A stretch of 64,000 nt of DNA, taken from assembly GCF_018446385.1 (NCBI RefSeq), contig NC_056004.1, positions 30,882,492 to 30,946,491 of the forward strand, given 5' to 3'. Source of the DNA: Zingiber officinale. Lineage: Eukaryota; Streptophyta; Magnoliopsida; Zingiberales; Zingiberaceae. Positions 51,601 through 62,381 of this stretch are shown one piece after another (positions within the stretch are counted from its first letter, which is position 1; every line of letters begins with the position of its first letter). The notes under the pieces are model-generated. The model searched no databases. It saw nothing but the letters and a program-made list of their open reading frames with translations, and was not told where the DNA came from. A program made the position numbers and the translations under genes.

Positions 51601-53363
51601 AACGCACATATCAAAAGAGGAAGAGGAAGAGGAAGACTAAAAAAGGCTTAGTTAGCAACAATAAAACAAAATAAAATTTATTTAAGTATAGATGATGATA
51701 TAGTAGGAAATAGAGCTCAATGGCGTAAAAGGATCCATATAGCCGACCCCACCTAGTGAGATAAAACTTGGTTGTTGTTGGTATTGTGCTAACATAATGA
51801 TTAAATTGTTGCTTATGCAGAGGAAGCTAGTGAAGCTCTTTAAGCTTTGCCACAGCAAACTTGAAGATATTGTCCAAGAAACCCCAGTCAGGTGATAGCT
51901 TCTTGAATTGAATTGTTACTATACTATGATGTACTGAGGTATGCTAGCATGCATCTAAATGGCTGTCCTTTTACTTCATACCATTGGTTAACAATTGAGT
52001 TTCTCTTTTATTCCATTGATAGAAATAGTGGTTTGAGCTTTGTACTCTTCTCAAGTTATCATGAAGATGAGATACTATTTTACATTGTCAACTAGAATCG
52101 TAAAATTTATCTCAACTAATGTCTGTATAGTATTCAGTGTGTGCTTGTTACAAATATATCCATGTACCCTATGTTTCTGAGTCTGATGCAAATATCCAAT
52201 GCCAAAACGGCTGGGATATGAAGAGTTGAAATATCAGTGTGCCTCCACGATATGCACCTATCATTGAGAAATTGGTTTTTGACTGCATCAACTATGGCTC
52301 ATAATTAAGGATTATATAACAATTTCTGACTGGTTTAAACAGGCATGATGTTTGTTATTATATCTGAGGAGTTTGTTGGAATATATTTCGGGTTAATCAC
52401 TGCAACACACACACAGATTGTTCAGTTTTGCTGTAAATTGAATTGAAGTGGGTTTTCTTTGTGTCCTCTTTAATTATATTCTGGAAATAACTCTTTGATG
52501 AAAACAATTGTAAGAGAAACTTAAAGATGATCTTCAAGTAAAGCTCATCATAATTGTGTTTTGCAAATGAGGAACTCTGTATGTTTACATCTATTTATTC
52601 TTCGGGTTGTTCACCTTCAGGCTCGTAGCATTCAATTTGGGGTATTTGCCTGGAGGAGACAAAACAATTCTTACATCGCCAAGAACAACACTAGCCGCTT
52701 TGCATGCTGCCTGCAAAGTTCTGCAATCTGGAGGACTTATTAGCGTCATGGTCTACATTGGGCATCCTGGTGGAAGGTTAATCATCCGTTTCTTTCCTTT
52801 TTCTGCTACTTGTTTGGTTTTCCTAGCTGCTTTCTTCTGAGTCTTTGTTGAAGGCCCATTGCTTTGATTATTATTTTTCGGTATTTCCCTTTCTCATATT
52901 TTAATTTCAATTACATCACATTTCCATGCCAAATTTGTTGCGCTTTATGGCTTAACCATTGACTGTTGGCGAATCTTATATATCGGTGCTACATCCTACT
53001 CCTATTTAGTCTTGACAGATGTACACCGCTTGGTTAATAATATTTCCTAAGCCAAGTTCTTATTTTTGAGGTTCAACTGCTGCTGCTATTGTCTTTCTAA
53101 GCAATTTCCTTATGTCGCCATGTAGTCGTTTAATTTCCCCATGTCAAATGACCGAAGGCTATCATCAGTTAAAACTTTTCATTCATTCATGTTCTCATGC
53201 TTTTTTTATTATGCTGTTTTTTGTTTGTTCATTTGATAGGGATGAACTGGAGGCTGTTCAAGGATTTGCATCTGATTTGCCAGTTGAAGCTTGGACAAGC
53301 ATTGAGTTTGAAATGCTTAACCGGCCAACTGCTCCTGTTCTTGTTCTCATTTTCAAGAAGTGA
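48670..53363 (+). CDS. SAM-dependent methyltransferase, putative rRNA methylase (YtqB-like)
   Basis: Predicted class I methyltransferase of the YtqB/putative rRNA methylase family (compare Arabidopsis At1g16445, from memory); the substrate is presumably RNA and unproven. Six exons, 48670-48820, 48970-49033, 50875-51067, 51821-51891, 52621-52776 and 53240-53363, join in phase to 252 residues. Seen: an N-terminal extension rich in Ser, Arg and Leu ([16 protein letters not shown]) that may target an organelle, the SAM-binding motif [15 protein letters not shown] with D86, an acidic end to beta-2 (FGMDIQ), the family motif [11 protein letters not shown] in exon 5 and a C-terminal VLVLIFKK. Later in-frame Mets at 48748 and 48775 could give an untargeted form. 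The 3' end of exon 3 with its donor is present three times in tandem; intron 3 also holds an RTE LINE end. Exon phases and motifs are intact, so the gene is likely active. Confidence 0.88.
51003..51466 (+). repeat. 159-bp tandem triplication over exon 3/intron 3
   Basis: Three units starting at about 51003, 51162 and 51321 each hold the last part of exon 3, its splice donor (aacaag|gtacta) and about 90 bp of intron. Units 2 and 3 share changes not in unit 1 (gaggaaaac, tctctattgg), so they arose from one another after the first duplication. Confidence 0.92.
51600..51782 (+). mobile_element. 5'-truncated RTE-type LINE (3' end)
   Basis: The plus-strand frame reads [11 protein letters not shown], then [20 protein letters not shown] ending ADPT and a stop, the C-terminus known from plant RTE reverse transcriptases. 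It is followed by a ttgttgttg tail. Only the last 50 or so codons remain and one internal stop is present, so it is a dead insertion in methyltransferase intron 3. Confidence 0.8.
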
Positions 53364-54069
53364 AAATTTCGTACTTGGAGGATGGTGAAAATGCTTGAAG
53401 CTCCAGGAAAATCATTTATATTGATTCTTTAATCACCTCGTGCCTCCAACTAAAGGGCTGCTACTCATGTTACACTCAGGTTTTACTGCAATTACGAGGT
53501 TTTAATCACCTCGTAATTGGTTCTTGTTTAAGATGTTCGTTTCACTATGCGCATTTGGATCGAAAGATTTTGTTTTGATCTTAAAATTAAAATCTTGACG
53601 ATTAATTTTTAAAGACTTAACCAATTTAGCTAGCTCAAGCTAGTTGGCATTTTCCTGCTGATGAGAGGAAGACGTCAGAATTCTTCAGCACTCCAAGTTC
53701 TTGTCATCATACCTGTCCACAATTGTGCTATGGATAGTGGTTTCTAATTGTTTTGCTGTCTACCTTAGTTTTTTTAAAGGATTTTTATGATGGAAAATGG
53801 TTTTGGAACGCATTTTATTATAGTTTTTAGAAGAAAAAAAATTTGCAACTGAATAATAAATAAATATATTTTTTTATCTTATCTCTTTAAATCTAGGAAA
53901 GCTACTTAAAAAAAAAAAAGAATAATTTTTAAAATATGTCAACATAGAAAAAATCTTAATTAGAATATTTTAATAATAAAATGAATTATAGATTTAAAAT
54001 TATCAAATTATGTATCTACTTTTTATTTTATCTTCATCTTTAAATCAATTCGATTGAAAAATAAAATCA
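53364..54069. other. Methyltransferase 3' region and intergenic DNA
   Basis: Likely 3' UTR for the first 200 bp or so, then AT-rich sequence with no gene. Confidence 0.5.
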
Positions 54070-55670
54070 GTTCAATCAATTTCATTTTATTCGAAAATTT
54101 ATTAATCGATTTTGATTAAAATTGATTGATCGAGTTAGAGACCTTGGAATGATATGAAATTAATTTTTATGTTTTTGTCTAATTGTCTTATTGTAAAAAT
54201 GATATCAAACATTAATTTGATTCAATATATTGAGAATAATATTTTTTTTTGAATATAAATTAATTTTTTTTGGATATATTTATATTTAAAAAATCATCGC
54301 TCTTAATATATTGCGTCAAATTGATATTTGATAGTATTTTTACAATAATGGGAAATAGATGAATACATAGAAACGGGTTTCATGTCATTTTAAGCTCTCT
54401 AGGTCCATCAGCTAATTTCAGCTCGACTAATGGAGCTAGAGACCTAGGAATGACATGAAATTAGTTTCTATGTGTTCGTCTAGTTATCCTGATTGTAAAA
54501 ATACTATCAAATATTAATTTGACCATCAAATATCAATTTGAAGCAATATATTGAGAGCAGTATTTTTTTTTAAAACTATGACCGAATGAACCTAAATAAA
54601 ATTAATGTAGGTTTATTCGGCCAAAATCGATTGATGAATCTAGAGAGCTCGGAATAAAGTGAAACTATATCCTATAAGTTTTTCTAGTTCTTATGATTAT
54701 ATTAGTTCTCTCAAACATCAATTTGACATAATATATTGAGAGTAGTGATTTTTTTAAATATGAATTAATTTTTTAAATACATTCGTATTTAAAAAATTAC
54801 TGTTCTTAATATATTCGGTCAAATTAATATTTGATAGCATTTTTACAATTAGGAGAACTAGACGAACACATAGGAACTGGTTTCATGTCATTTCGAGGTC
54901 TCTAAGTCCATCAACCGGTTTTGGCCAAAATCAGCTGATGGGCATAGAGATCTCGAAGTGATATGAAATCAGTTTCTATGCGTTCGTCTAATTTTCTCGA
55001 TTATAAAAAAACTATTAAATATCAATTTAACCGAAAATATTGAGAGCAGTAATTTTTTAAATATAAATTAGTTTTTTGAATACATTTATATTTTAAAAAA
55101 TCACTGCTCTCAATATATTGAGTCAAATTGATATTTGATGTCATTTTATAATTAGGAGAACTACACGAACATATAGAAGTTGATTTCATATCATTTCGAG
55201 ATCTTTAGGTCTATCAGCTGATTTTGGTTGAAACCGATTGATGAATTTTTCAAACAGAATGAAATCGATTCAATTGATTTATTTTTCCAGTCGAATTGAT
55301 TTGAGGATAAGGGTAAAAAGCTGTACATAGAATTATTGTAAATAATATAGCTTTATACCGAGCCCAATAGATAAGTTTACAAAATACCCAAATCAATTTG
55401 ATAGTATTTTTACAATTAGGAGAACTAAACAAACATACAGAAACTAGTTCATGTTATTTCAAGGTCTCTAGGTCCATCAGCCGATTTCGGCTGAAATTGG
55501 CTGATGGACCGAGGGACCTTGAAATAATATGAAACCAGTTTCTATGTGTTCGTCTAGTTCTTTTGATTGTAAAAATACTATCAAATATTAATTTAACGCA
55601 ATATATTGAGATCAGTGATTTTTTGAACATGAATATATCTAAAAAAATAATTTAACGCAATCCTTGTCCT
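54070..55670. repeat. Array of alternating palindromes, about 305-bp unit
   Basis: Two palindrome types alternate about every 150 bp. Type A is AT-rich with arms gagagcagtgatttttta/taaaaaatcactgctctc (centres about 54265, 54770, 55075, and a partial near 55630). Type B has arms ggtccatcagc/gctgatggacc (centres about 54421, 54925, 55225, 55498). Each half unit carries 'ctagttctcctgattgtaaa'-like sequence in the reverse sense of its neighbour. A hybrid unit lies near 54555-54640, and 55250-55400 is an interruption. It looks like a foldback MITE or satellite multiplied head-to-head; no coding frame is present. Confidence 0.85.
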
Positions 55671-56335
55671 TTGAGACATTGTGTAGTCTAAGAAATATAA
55701 ACTAAGTGTGTGACACATAAGTTTCTATCACTGAAAATATAAAGAATTCAATTGAATGATGACTTGACTAGGATAGAGATTGAAACTTGAAAAGTTTGGG
55801 TCACTTATTGCACCATGCACAAGAACTTATGTCTAGGTCATACTTAGGTTACTCCACAATCATGCTCACGAATGAAACTAGTTGATAGAGTTAAACTAGT
55901 GTACTAGGGATTATGATGCATTATAGGAGTACATAAATTTAAATTACCACATTTTGCTTGAGGATAAATAAAGTTTCAAGTCTGGGGTTGTGATGTGCTA
56001 GATTATATAACATTTATGCATGTTTTAAGGCATATTTACGTACTTTATTTATGCTTAATTTATGCATTTTTTACACCTCTTATTATATTTTCAGAATAAT
56101 TTCTCTTCTTTGTTAGAGATCTACTTTTTGTATATTTTTCTGTTGACAAGATGCACCTTTGGAGCGAAAACGACGCTTATAGATGACTTAGAGAATAAAC
56201 GAAGAACAAAGACCTTGGTCATGTGGATTCCACACGGCCGTGTCGCATACTAGAGGAGGAGATGACACCGGCCTTGTGAACCCACATGACCATGCCACCA
56301 AATAGAGAAGGAACATACCTTGGTCGTGTGGATTC
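55671..56335 (+). repeat. Gypsy-like noncoding remnant, left part
   Basis: Noncoding sequence with 'gtgatgtgctagattatata...tgcatgttttaaggca' and 'cacacggccgtg' words, features I associate with 3' untranslated/LTR parts of plant Tat/Athila Gypsy elements. It continues at 58242 after a solo LTR. The family call is from memory and tentative; no coding part is left. Confidence 0.4.
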
Positions 56336-58241
56336 TGTTAGGGTCGATTTGTAGCTAGGGGGGAATAGCTCCGTTCGCTTGATGATGATGTTGTTGCAGT
56401 GGAAGATACTCAAGCAAACGCTAACACTAGGATTTACTTGGTATCCACCTCAAGAAAATGTGACTAATCCAAGGATCCACACATGACACACTCTCCACTA
56501 TGAAAAATACTCCTTCTCGGTAACTACCAGAAGTGGAGAAATCTCGTACAAACTCACACAACAAGATACAACACACGCAAGAAGAAAATACAAGAATACA
56601 AAGTAAAAACCTCTTCTTGCTTGACCTTGTCAATGTAGATCGCCTCTTGAACCTTGGAAGTGCAACAACACTTGTCCCTAAGAGCTTCCAAGAACTAGCA
56701 GAGAGTAGGCGGAGAAGGTCGTGTGCTGGAAGAAGGCTCGAGAGGACTGCCTGAGAAGAAAGCTTGCCACGGCTTTATACACTGCACCTCTAGGGCTCCC
56801 CATCGATTGGGCTTGCTCTCAATCGATTGCCACGTGAGATCCATGCCATCCCAACTGTTCAAAGCTTGCTACATCCACAACTGTCATATCCCAATCGATT
56901 GGTCAATCAATTGGGGAGGCTTGGAACGATTAGGTAATCGATTTAGAGCGCCTCTGTGCTCTCGCTAGAAAAGGCCTGAATCAATCGCCCTATCGATTCA
57001 TCCTTCCTCACGCCGCGTGAGAATTCTAGCCCCAATCGATCGATTAACGGCGCCCAATTGATCTGCTGATCAATTAGTGATACTTTTGTGCTAGCGATTC
57101 AAGCTCACAATCGATCGGCTGATCAATTGAGCTATTGTCTATCACAACACTCTCCTAATCGATCGACTGATTAATTGGGCTTCGTTCAATCGATGGGATG
57201 ATCGATTGACCACCCTTGACTTGCTTAACTCAAGCTCAAGGGTTCCCAAATCTAACATCTGGTCAATCGTGGTCTATTGAAACTCCTCATGCCTAGCATC
57301 TGGTTAACCTTGACCTGCTGAGACTTCTTCACCAAGTGTCCGGTCAATCCTTTGACCCACTTGAACTTTTCTCCTTGTGCTAAGTGACCGGTCAACTTTA
57401 ACCCACTTAGACTTATCGTCTCGTGCCAAGTGTCCGATTCTCCATGACTCACTTGGACTTCCTTCCACCAGATGTCCGGTCACCCTTGACCCATCTGGAT
57501 TTCCTTGTGCCAAGTATCCGATCACTCCTTTGACCTACTTGGACTTCCCAACACCAGGTGTCCGGTCAACCATGACCCACCTAGATTTCCATGTGTCTGG
57601 CTTCACTCATTAGGTCTTTCCATCTACCTAGCTTCACTCACTAGGACTTTTTATCTGTCTGACTTCACTCACCAGGACTTTCCATCTGTTCATCTGCCTG
57701 GTTTCACTCACCGGGACTTTCACCTAGCTTCACTCACTAGGATTTTCACCTGGCTTCACTCACCAGGATTTTCCCACTGCCTGACTTCACTCACTGGGAA
57801 TATCACCTACCTGACTTCACTCACCAGGACTTTCACCTATCTTCACTCACTAAGATTTTCACCTGACTTCACTCATCAGGATTTTTCCACTGCCTGACTT
57901 CACTTATTGAGACTTTCACCACCAAGTGTCTAGTCAACACTGACCCACTTGGATTTTCCTTTCTGCCAACATTCCTGTTGGATTTGCCTTTGCCTAACCT
58001 CCAGTTAAGTCTTTCGTAGTCAAGTAACTGATCAGTCTTGACCTACTTGACTCTTCTTCACATCAAACTTGTCAAACCTTGACCAGAGGAAAATTTCACC
58101 AACAATCTCCCCAATCAGATGATTGCACCTGTAATCTCCATATATTATCAAATATCAAAACCCAAACATTAAGACTCAAGCTTGAGCCAACTCAAGCTTA
58201 GTCAACTTGGTCAACCTTAACCCAAGGATATTGCACCAATA
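56336..58241 (-). mobile_element. Solo LTR, about 1.9 kb, with ATCGAT and tandem arrays
   Basis: Starts tgttagggtc and ends about ttgcaccaata, flanked by gattc (56331-56335) and gattt (58242-58246), a 5-bp duplication with one mismatch; the host sequence reads on across it. A minus-strand TATAAA lies at about 56773-56778. Upstream of it (56805-57230) are at least ten ATCGAT-type palindromes, then units of 'caagtgtccggtcaacc.ttgacccacttgga' (57290-57600) and about 30-bp units of 'cttcactcaccaggactttcacc' (57600-57910). Short Thr/Leu-rich frames come from these repeats. No internal region is left. Confidence 0.75.
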
Positions 58242-58346
58242 GATTTCACACTATCGTGCCACTAAACAAAGGAGCAAACCTTGGCCGTATGGATCCACAT
58301 GGTAGTGTAAATTTTCTAGAGCCGGAGCTAACCTTGACCGTGTGAA
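58242..58346 (+). repeat. Gypsy-like noncoding remnant, right part
   Basis: Continues 56335 in sense ('cacactatcgtgccac', 'ttggccgtatggatccacatgg') until the next LTR begins at 58347. Confidence 0.4.
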
Positions 58347-58600
58347 TGTTGGTTAGTCCTAGGAAAACATACCGGTTCTACTGTACAAAATTTTTTGTAC
58401 AAGTGTCGAACCTTTCCTTAAATAACCTATTGTGTTCTTTAGAAGTTAAATTAGGAATCGCAGACGAAACTTAACATCATTGATTCTAAATTTAACTTAT
58501 CTATTCTTAATGGTTTAGATTTGAATCGCAAGCGGAACTTAACACTATTGATTCAAATCTACCTAAGTTATTAATTTCATAAATATTAATTTCCAAAATT
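58347..58600. repeat. LTR, left part, split by the TR-GAG element
   Basis: Begins tgttggttagtccta inside the Gypsy-like remnant and reads to 58600, then resumes at 63393 and runs out of the window. A TG start and the nesting support an LTR; its other end, internal part and target duplication are not visible. Confidence 0.55.
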
Positions 58601-59621
58601 TGTTAGAGGATCGGTGGCCGGCTTGAAGGGGGGTTGGATAGACGACACCCCCAAATTGTTGCTTCCTATGATGTTAGCGCAGCGGAATACAAACAAACAC
58701 AAATAGAAAGCTAAACACTAAATACAAGAATGGAAATGCAAACCGCTAACACGTTCGTTTACGTGGTTTGGAGATAACTTGCTCCTACTCCACGGCGTGT
58801 CCGTAAGGTGGACGATCCCTCAATCCGTCGGTGGATTAGTACCCGGCAAACTCCGGCTAGCTCAACCTCCTTGTGGGTGGAGAAACCTCACCACAACACT
58901 CACCAACAACACTTGGACACAAGGGAACCTTGAGCACTTTGGTGACTACTAATTAGTCTTTAACCAAGTCTAATTTCGTCGCCTTGGCCGGCCATACCAA
59001 GCTCCTTCTTATAGAGCTTGGAACAAATCAGAACCTGATTTGCCCGTTACCAGTCGACTGGTCCTTGCACTAGTCGACTAATGCCAGCCCAACGGCTCTC
59101 TCAACGGCTATCTACTACAATGCATCAGTCGACTTGTCCAAACACCAGTCGACTGCTACAGTACGCTACAGTAACTGCTACAGTGCGCTACAGTAACTGC
59201 TACAGTGCCGCTACAGTAAAACCCTAAAACTAGGATTTTACTCCGAGTAAAATCTCTCATGCACTCGTACCCTCACGACTCATTTGACTCTTCTTTGCAA
59301 CCTTGACCTCTTGCCTTCAAGCCTACTTCTTTTGGCTCTCGTCCCTCGGATGCATCCAAGCCCGCGGCTTGTCTCCAATGCCATCCTTCGCGTATGCCTC
59401 GAAGTCGCTTCCCTCGGCCATTGTCCTTGCTGCCTTGTCCATGGTCCCTCGGATGCTCCATCCTTCACCAGACCCGAAGATGTCAACCTGAGTCACATGT
59501 GTCACCTGCAGTCCTGCACAACTCAAGTACACATATCAAATAACAAGGGTAAACCTAACTTAAACCCTTTGCCCAAACACCAAAACACATGGTCCAACGA
59601 ACCATTGAGATTGGTCCAACA
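58601..59621 (-). repeat. TR-GAG 3' LTR
   Basis: Minus-strand TATA (ctctataag) at about 59007-59015. Four GTCGAC palindromes (59050-59160) and 'gctacagtaactgctacagt' repeats lie upstream of it in U3. Confidence 0.92.
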
Positions 59622-59636
59622 ATCTCCCCCTTTTTG

Positions 59637-60734
59637 GTATTTGGCAATACGTTTAAGTTAGGGAAAACAAATAGCAAATAAATATGCTAATACAATGGAC
59701 TTACGATGCCAAGGCTACACACTTGGACTTACACCGCTGAATGGACTTACATTGCCAAGGCTATACACTTGGCAACCGCCGAAACAAAATGCAAAGATGC
59801 ATTGAAACCTATCACAAGGCTCCCCCTACACCTAAGCTCCCCGTTGAGCTAGGATTTTATCACAAGGCTTTTTAAGAACCTATCACAAGGCTCCCCCTAC
59901 GCAAAGACACCAAAGATTTTTCCAACTAAACCTTACTTCTCCCCCTTTGCCTAACATCCAAAAAGTTCTCTAACAATATCCCAATTGTTGAAAACTTATC
60001 ATCCAAACTGACCCTAAACTCATGTATTAATCCTTCTTGGATCCCATACATCTAAGTGAGTTGACATGGTCACAAACCAATACTGAAAACAGTTTCAGAC
60101 TGGTATCAGTCGACTGCCCCAAGTGCCAGTCGACTGCCCCCTTCGACAGAACCTTACAGAAGCATTCTGTGGTCGAAAAACACTGTTACCAGTCGACTGG
60201 TATCGACACCAGTCGACTGACCTCGTCAAAATGAGCCTACAGAACCATTCTGTGCTCAAAAACATTGTTACCAGTCGACTGGTATCTGTACCAGTCGACT
60301 GGTACCCTATTTCTGCAAAAATCAACATTTTTAGGCCAACTTCAGAAATGCACCAGAAATTCCCTAGACCTCCAAAAATTTCCAAATTTTGTGGAGAGGT
60401 CTATTGTACCCTTGTCTACTTGGGAAAAATACATTACAAAATGTATCTATTACCAATCCCAAGATTGACACAAAATCCAAAACTAGCTAAATGGTTCAAT
60501 TGAACCTTGACCTAAAGTCCTAGTTTTGGCTTCCTTTTGATGTATTTGCCCATACCAACCCACAATGCATCCCTAGCATTGGTTTGTATGACATCTATAC
60601 ATCCAAAACCAATTATCATGCAATATGACCCCAATTGTCATATTTCTTGCATGAAACACAAACCATGTGTGTCAATTCCCTAGGTTTGAGACTCAAGTCC
60701 GTCTCTAAACCACTTGGCACACTCCATGGCTCCT
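59637..60734. other. TR-GAG noncoding 3' internal region
   Basis: No coding sequence is seen. At 60095-60305 six copies of the CAGTCGACTG palindrome lie in about 210 bp, the same word as in the LTRs. The segment 59690-59960 repeats 'cacaaggctccccctac' and 'ggacttac.atgccaaggcta'. Confidence 0.7.
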
Positions 60735-62367
60735 CTAGACCCCCAAGTAGAACCCACCTGAGATCCATTGGTCATGGGTCCCAAATTGACTCTTGGAGCT
60801 CCCCCTAGAGCTCTTTACCTTAGTCACCTCCTTAGGTGACTCATCTATTGTGGCTAAACCACAATGATGTCCCTTAGAAGATCTCCTTATCTTCTTGACC
60901 TTGGACACATCATCCTTGCCATAATCATATGCAACCCTAGCATATTTCTTTTTATTGGCCTTGGATGACTCTCCCTTGCCCTTATCATGTGCCACCCTAG
61001 CACATGGTCTCCTTTTGGCCTTGGAGGGACTAGATCGGTATCCCAAGCCCGATCTATCATTGTTGGATTTTTGGCTACCCAACACCATACTTAATCCCTT
61101 AGATCCAATAGTGAATCTCTTAAGGAATTTCTCTAAACCATCAAGCTTTGCCTTCAAAGCTTGATTCTCCCTTTCTAGGTTTCTAACCCTAGAGTCAACA
61201 TGTCTACCTTGGACATTCCTAGACCTACCCTTTCTAGGCATATGTATCCCTTTCTTGGGATTAATGCCTTGGGTCTCCTTGGGTCTACCATTTCTAAATT
61301 TATCATGCATAGATTTTCTAGGGTTATGATCCACATTTACCCTATTCCGATCATGATATCTAAATCCAAAATTTTTCATTGCTACATAATGATAATCATT
61401 ATTTTTCCTAGCATGCATGAGAACATAAGAATTTGCATTGCATTTCAAATTAGGGTATACCTCCCTTACCCTTGAAGCTCCCCCTTGACTTGAGCTCCTC
61501 TTCTTCTCCCATTTCTTCAAATGCGCCAACTTCTTGATTTCTTTCTTCTTTGGGCATTTGGTGTGGTAATGATCCCGCTCACCACACGTGAAGCACACTA
61601 TGTGTCATTTCTTCTTTTGGGCTTCTTTATTCCTACAACCCATGTTAGTATTCAAAATAACTTGATTGGGTTTAGGAGTTACCTTCTTCTTACCCAATGG
61701 ACATCTACTCTTGTAGTGCCCCTTCTCATTGCACCCGAAGCATATTATATGGTCTTTTGACTTCACTTCGGTGGAGGTGCTTGCTAGGTTGATTTCCAAG
61801 ACTTCTTCTTCTTCGCTTGTCTTGGATTGTTCTTCAACCTTTGAGGATGTCTCCTCATCCACACTAGTGGATGGTATTTCTTCATCCTTCTCCTCTTTCT
61901 CCTCGGAAGTTGAGTGCTCTTCACCTTCCGATTGCTCCTCCTCTACTTGAGCTTCTTCATCCGTTTCTTCGGATTTTTCTTCTTCTTGTGTATGCATAGG
62001 TTCTTCCCATTGAGCCTTCTTTATCTTGCTCCACAAATCGTGAGCATTCTCGTATTTACCTACAAGGCTCATTACGTCATAAGGCAAAATATCAATTAAT
62101 ATAGATATTACCTTGTCGTTTGTCTTTGACCGAGAGGTTTGCTCCTCCGTCCAATGTCGTGGTCGGAGCTTCTTCCCTTTCTTGTCCTTCGGGACTTCAA
62201 ACGGCTCTTTGACCACCATCATGGTGTTCCAATCCGTGTTGAAGAAGACCTCCATCTTCATCATCCAATATGTGATGTCCCATAAGCTTCTACCTTCAAA
62301 CTTTGGCGGTTCAATCAAGCCGGTCATCTTTGCTTCCTTGGCGGTTAGTCCAATGGAGAGCGGCCTC
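60735..62367 (-). pseudogene. TR-GAG gag-like gene
   Basis: Minus-strand gag of the Copia (UBN2-like) type: PPKFEGRSLWDITYWMMKM near the start, a glutamate-rich acidic linker (EEEKSEETDEEAQVEEEQSE), a CCHC knuckle (CFGCNEKGHYKSRC), a second knuckle (CFTCGERDHYHTKC) and a basic C-terminal part with GRSRNVQGRHVDSRVRNLER. Two knuckles and a long basic tail are unusual beside Copia elements 1 and 2. About one break; treated as a fossil. Confidence 0.85.
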
Positions 62368-62381
62368 GCTCTGATACCACT

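Noticed and set aside
57505-57897. Thr/Leu/Phe-rich repetitive frame of 130 codons
   Set aside because: Arises from roughly 30-bp tandem units in the solo LTR; no protein-like features.
57600-57910. CRISPR-like regular repeats
   Set aside because: Direct short units without unique spacers, inside a plant LTR; not a CRISPR array.
59284-59661. Frame of 125 codons, and its near copy at 63055-63399
   Set aside because: Both lie in the TR-GAG LTRs and are duplicated because the LTRs are; no domain.
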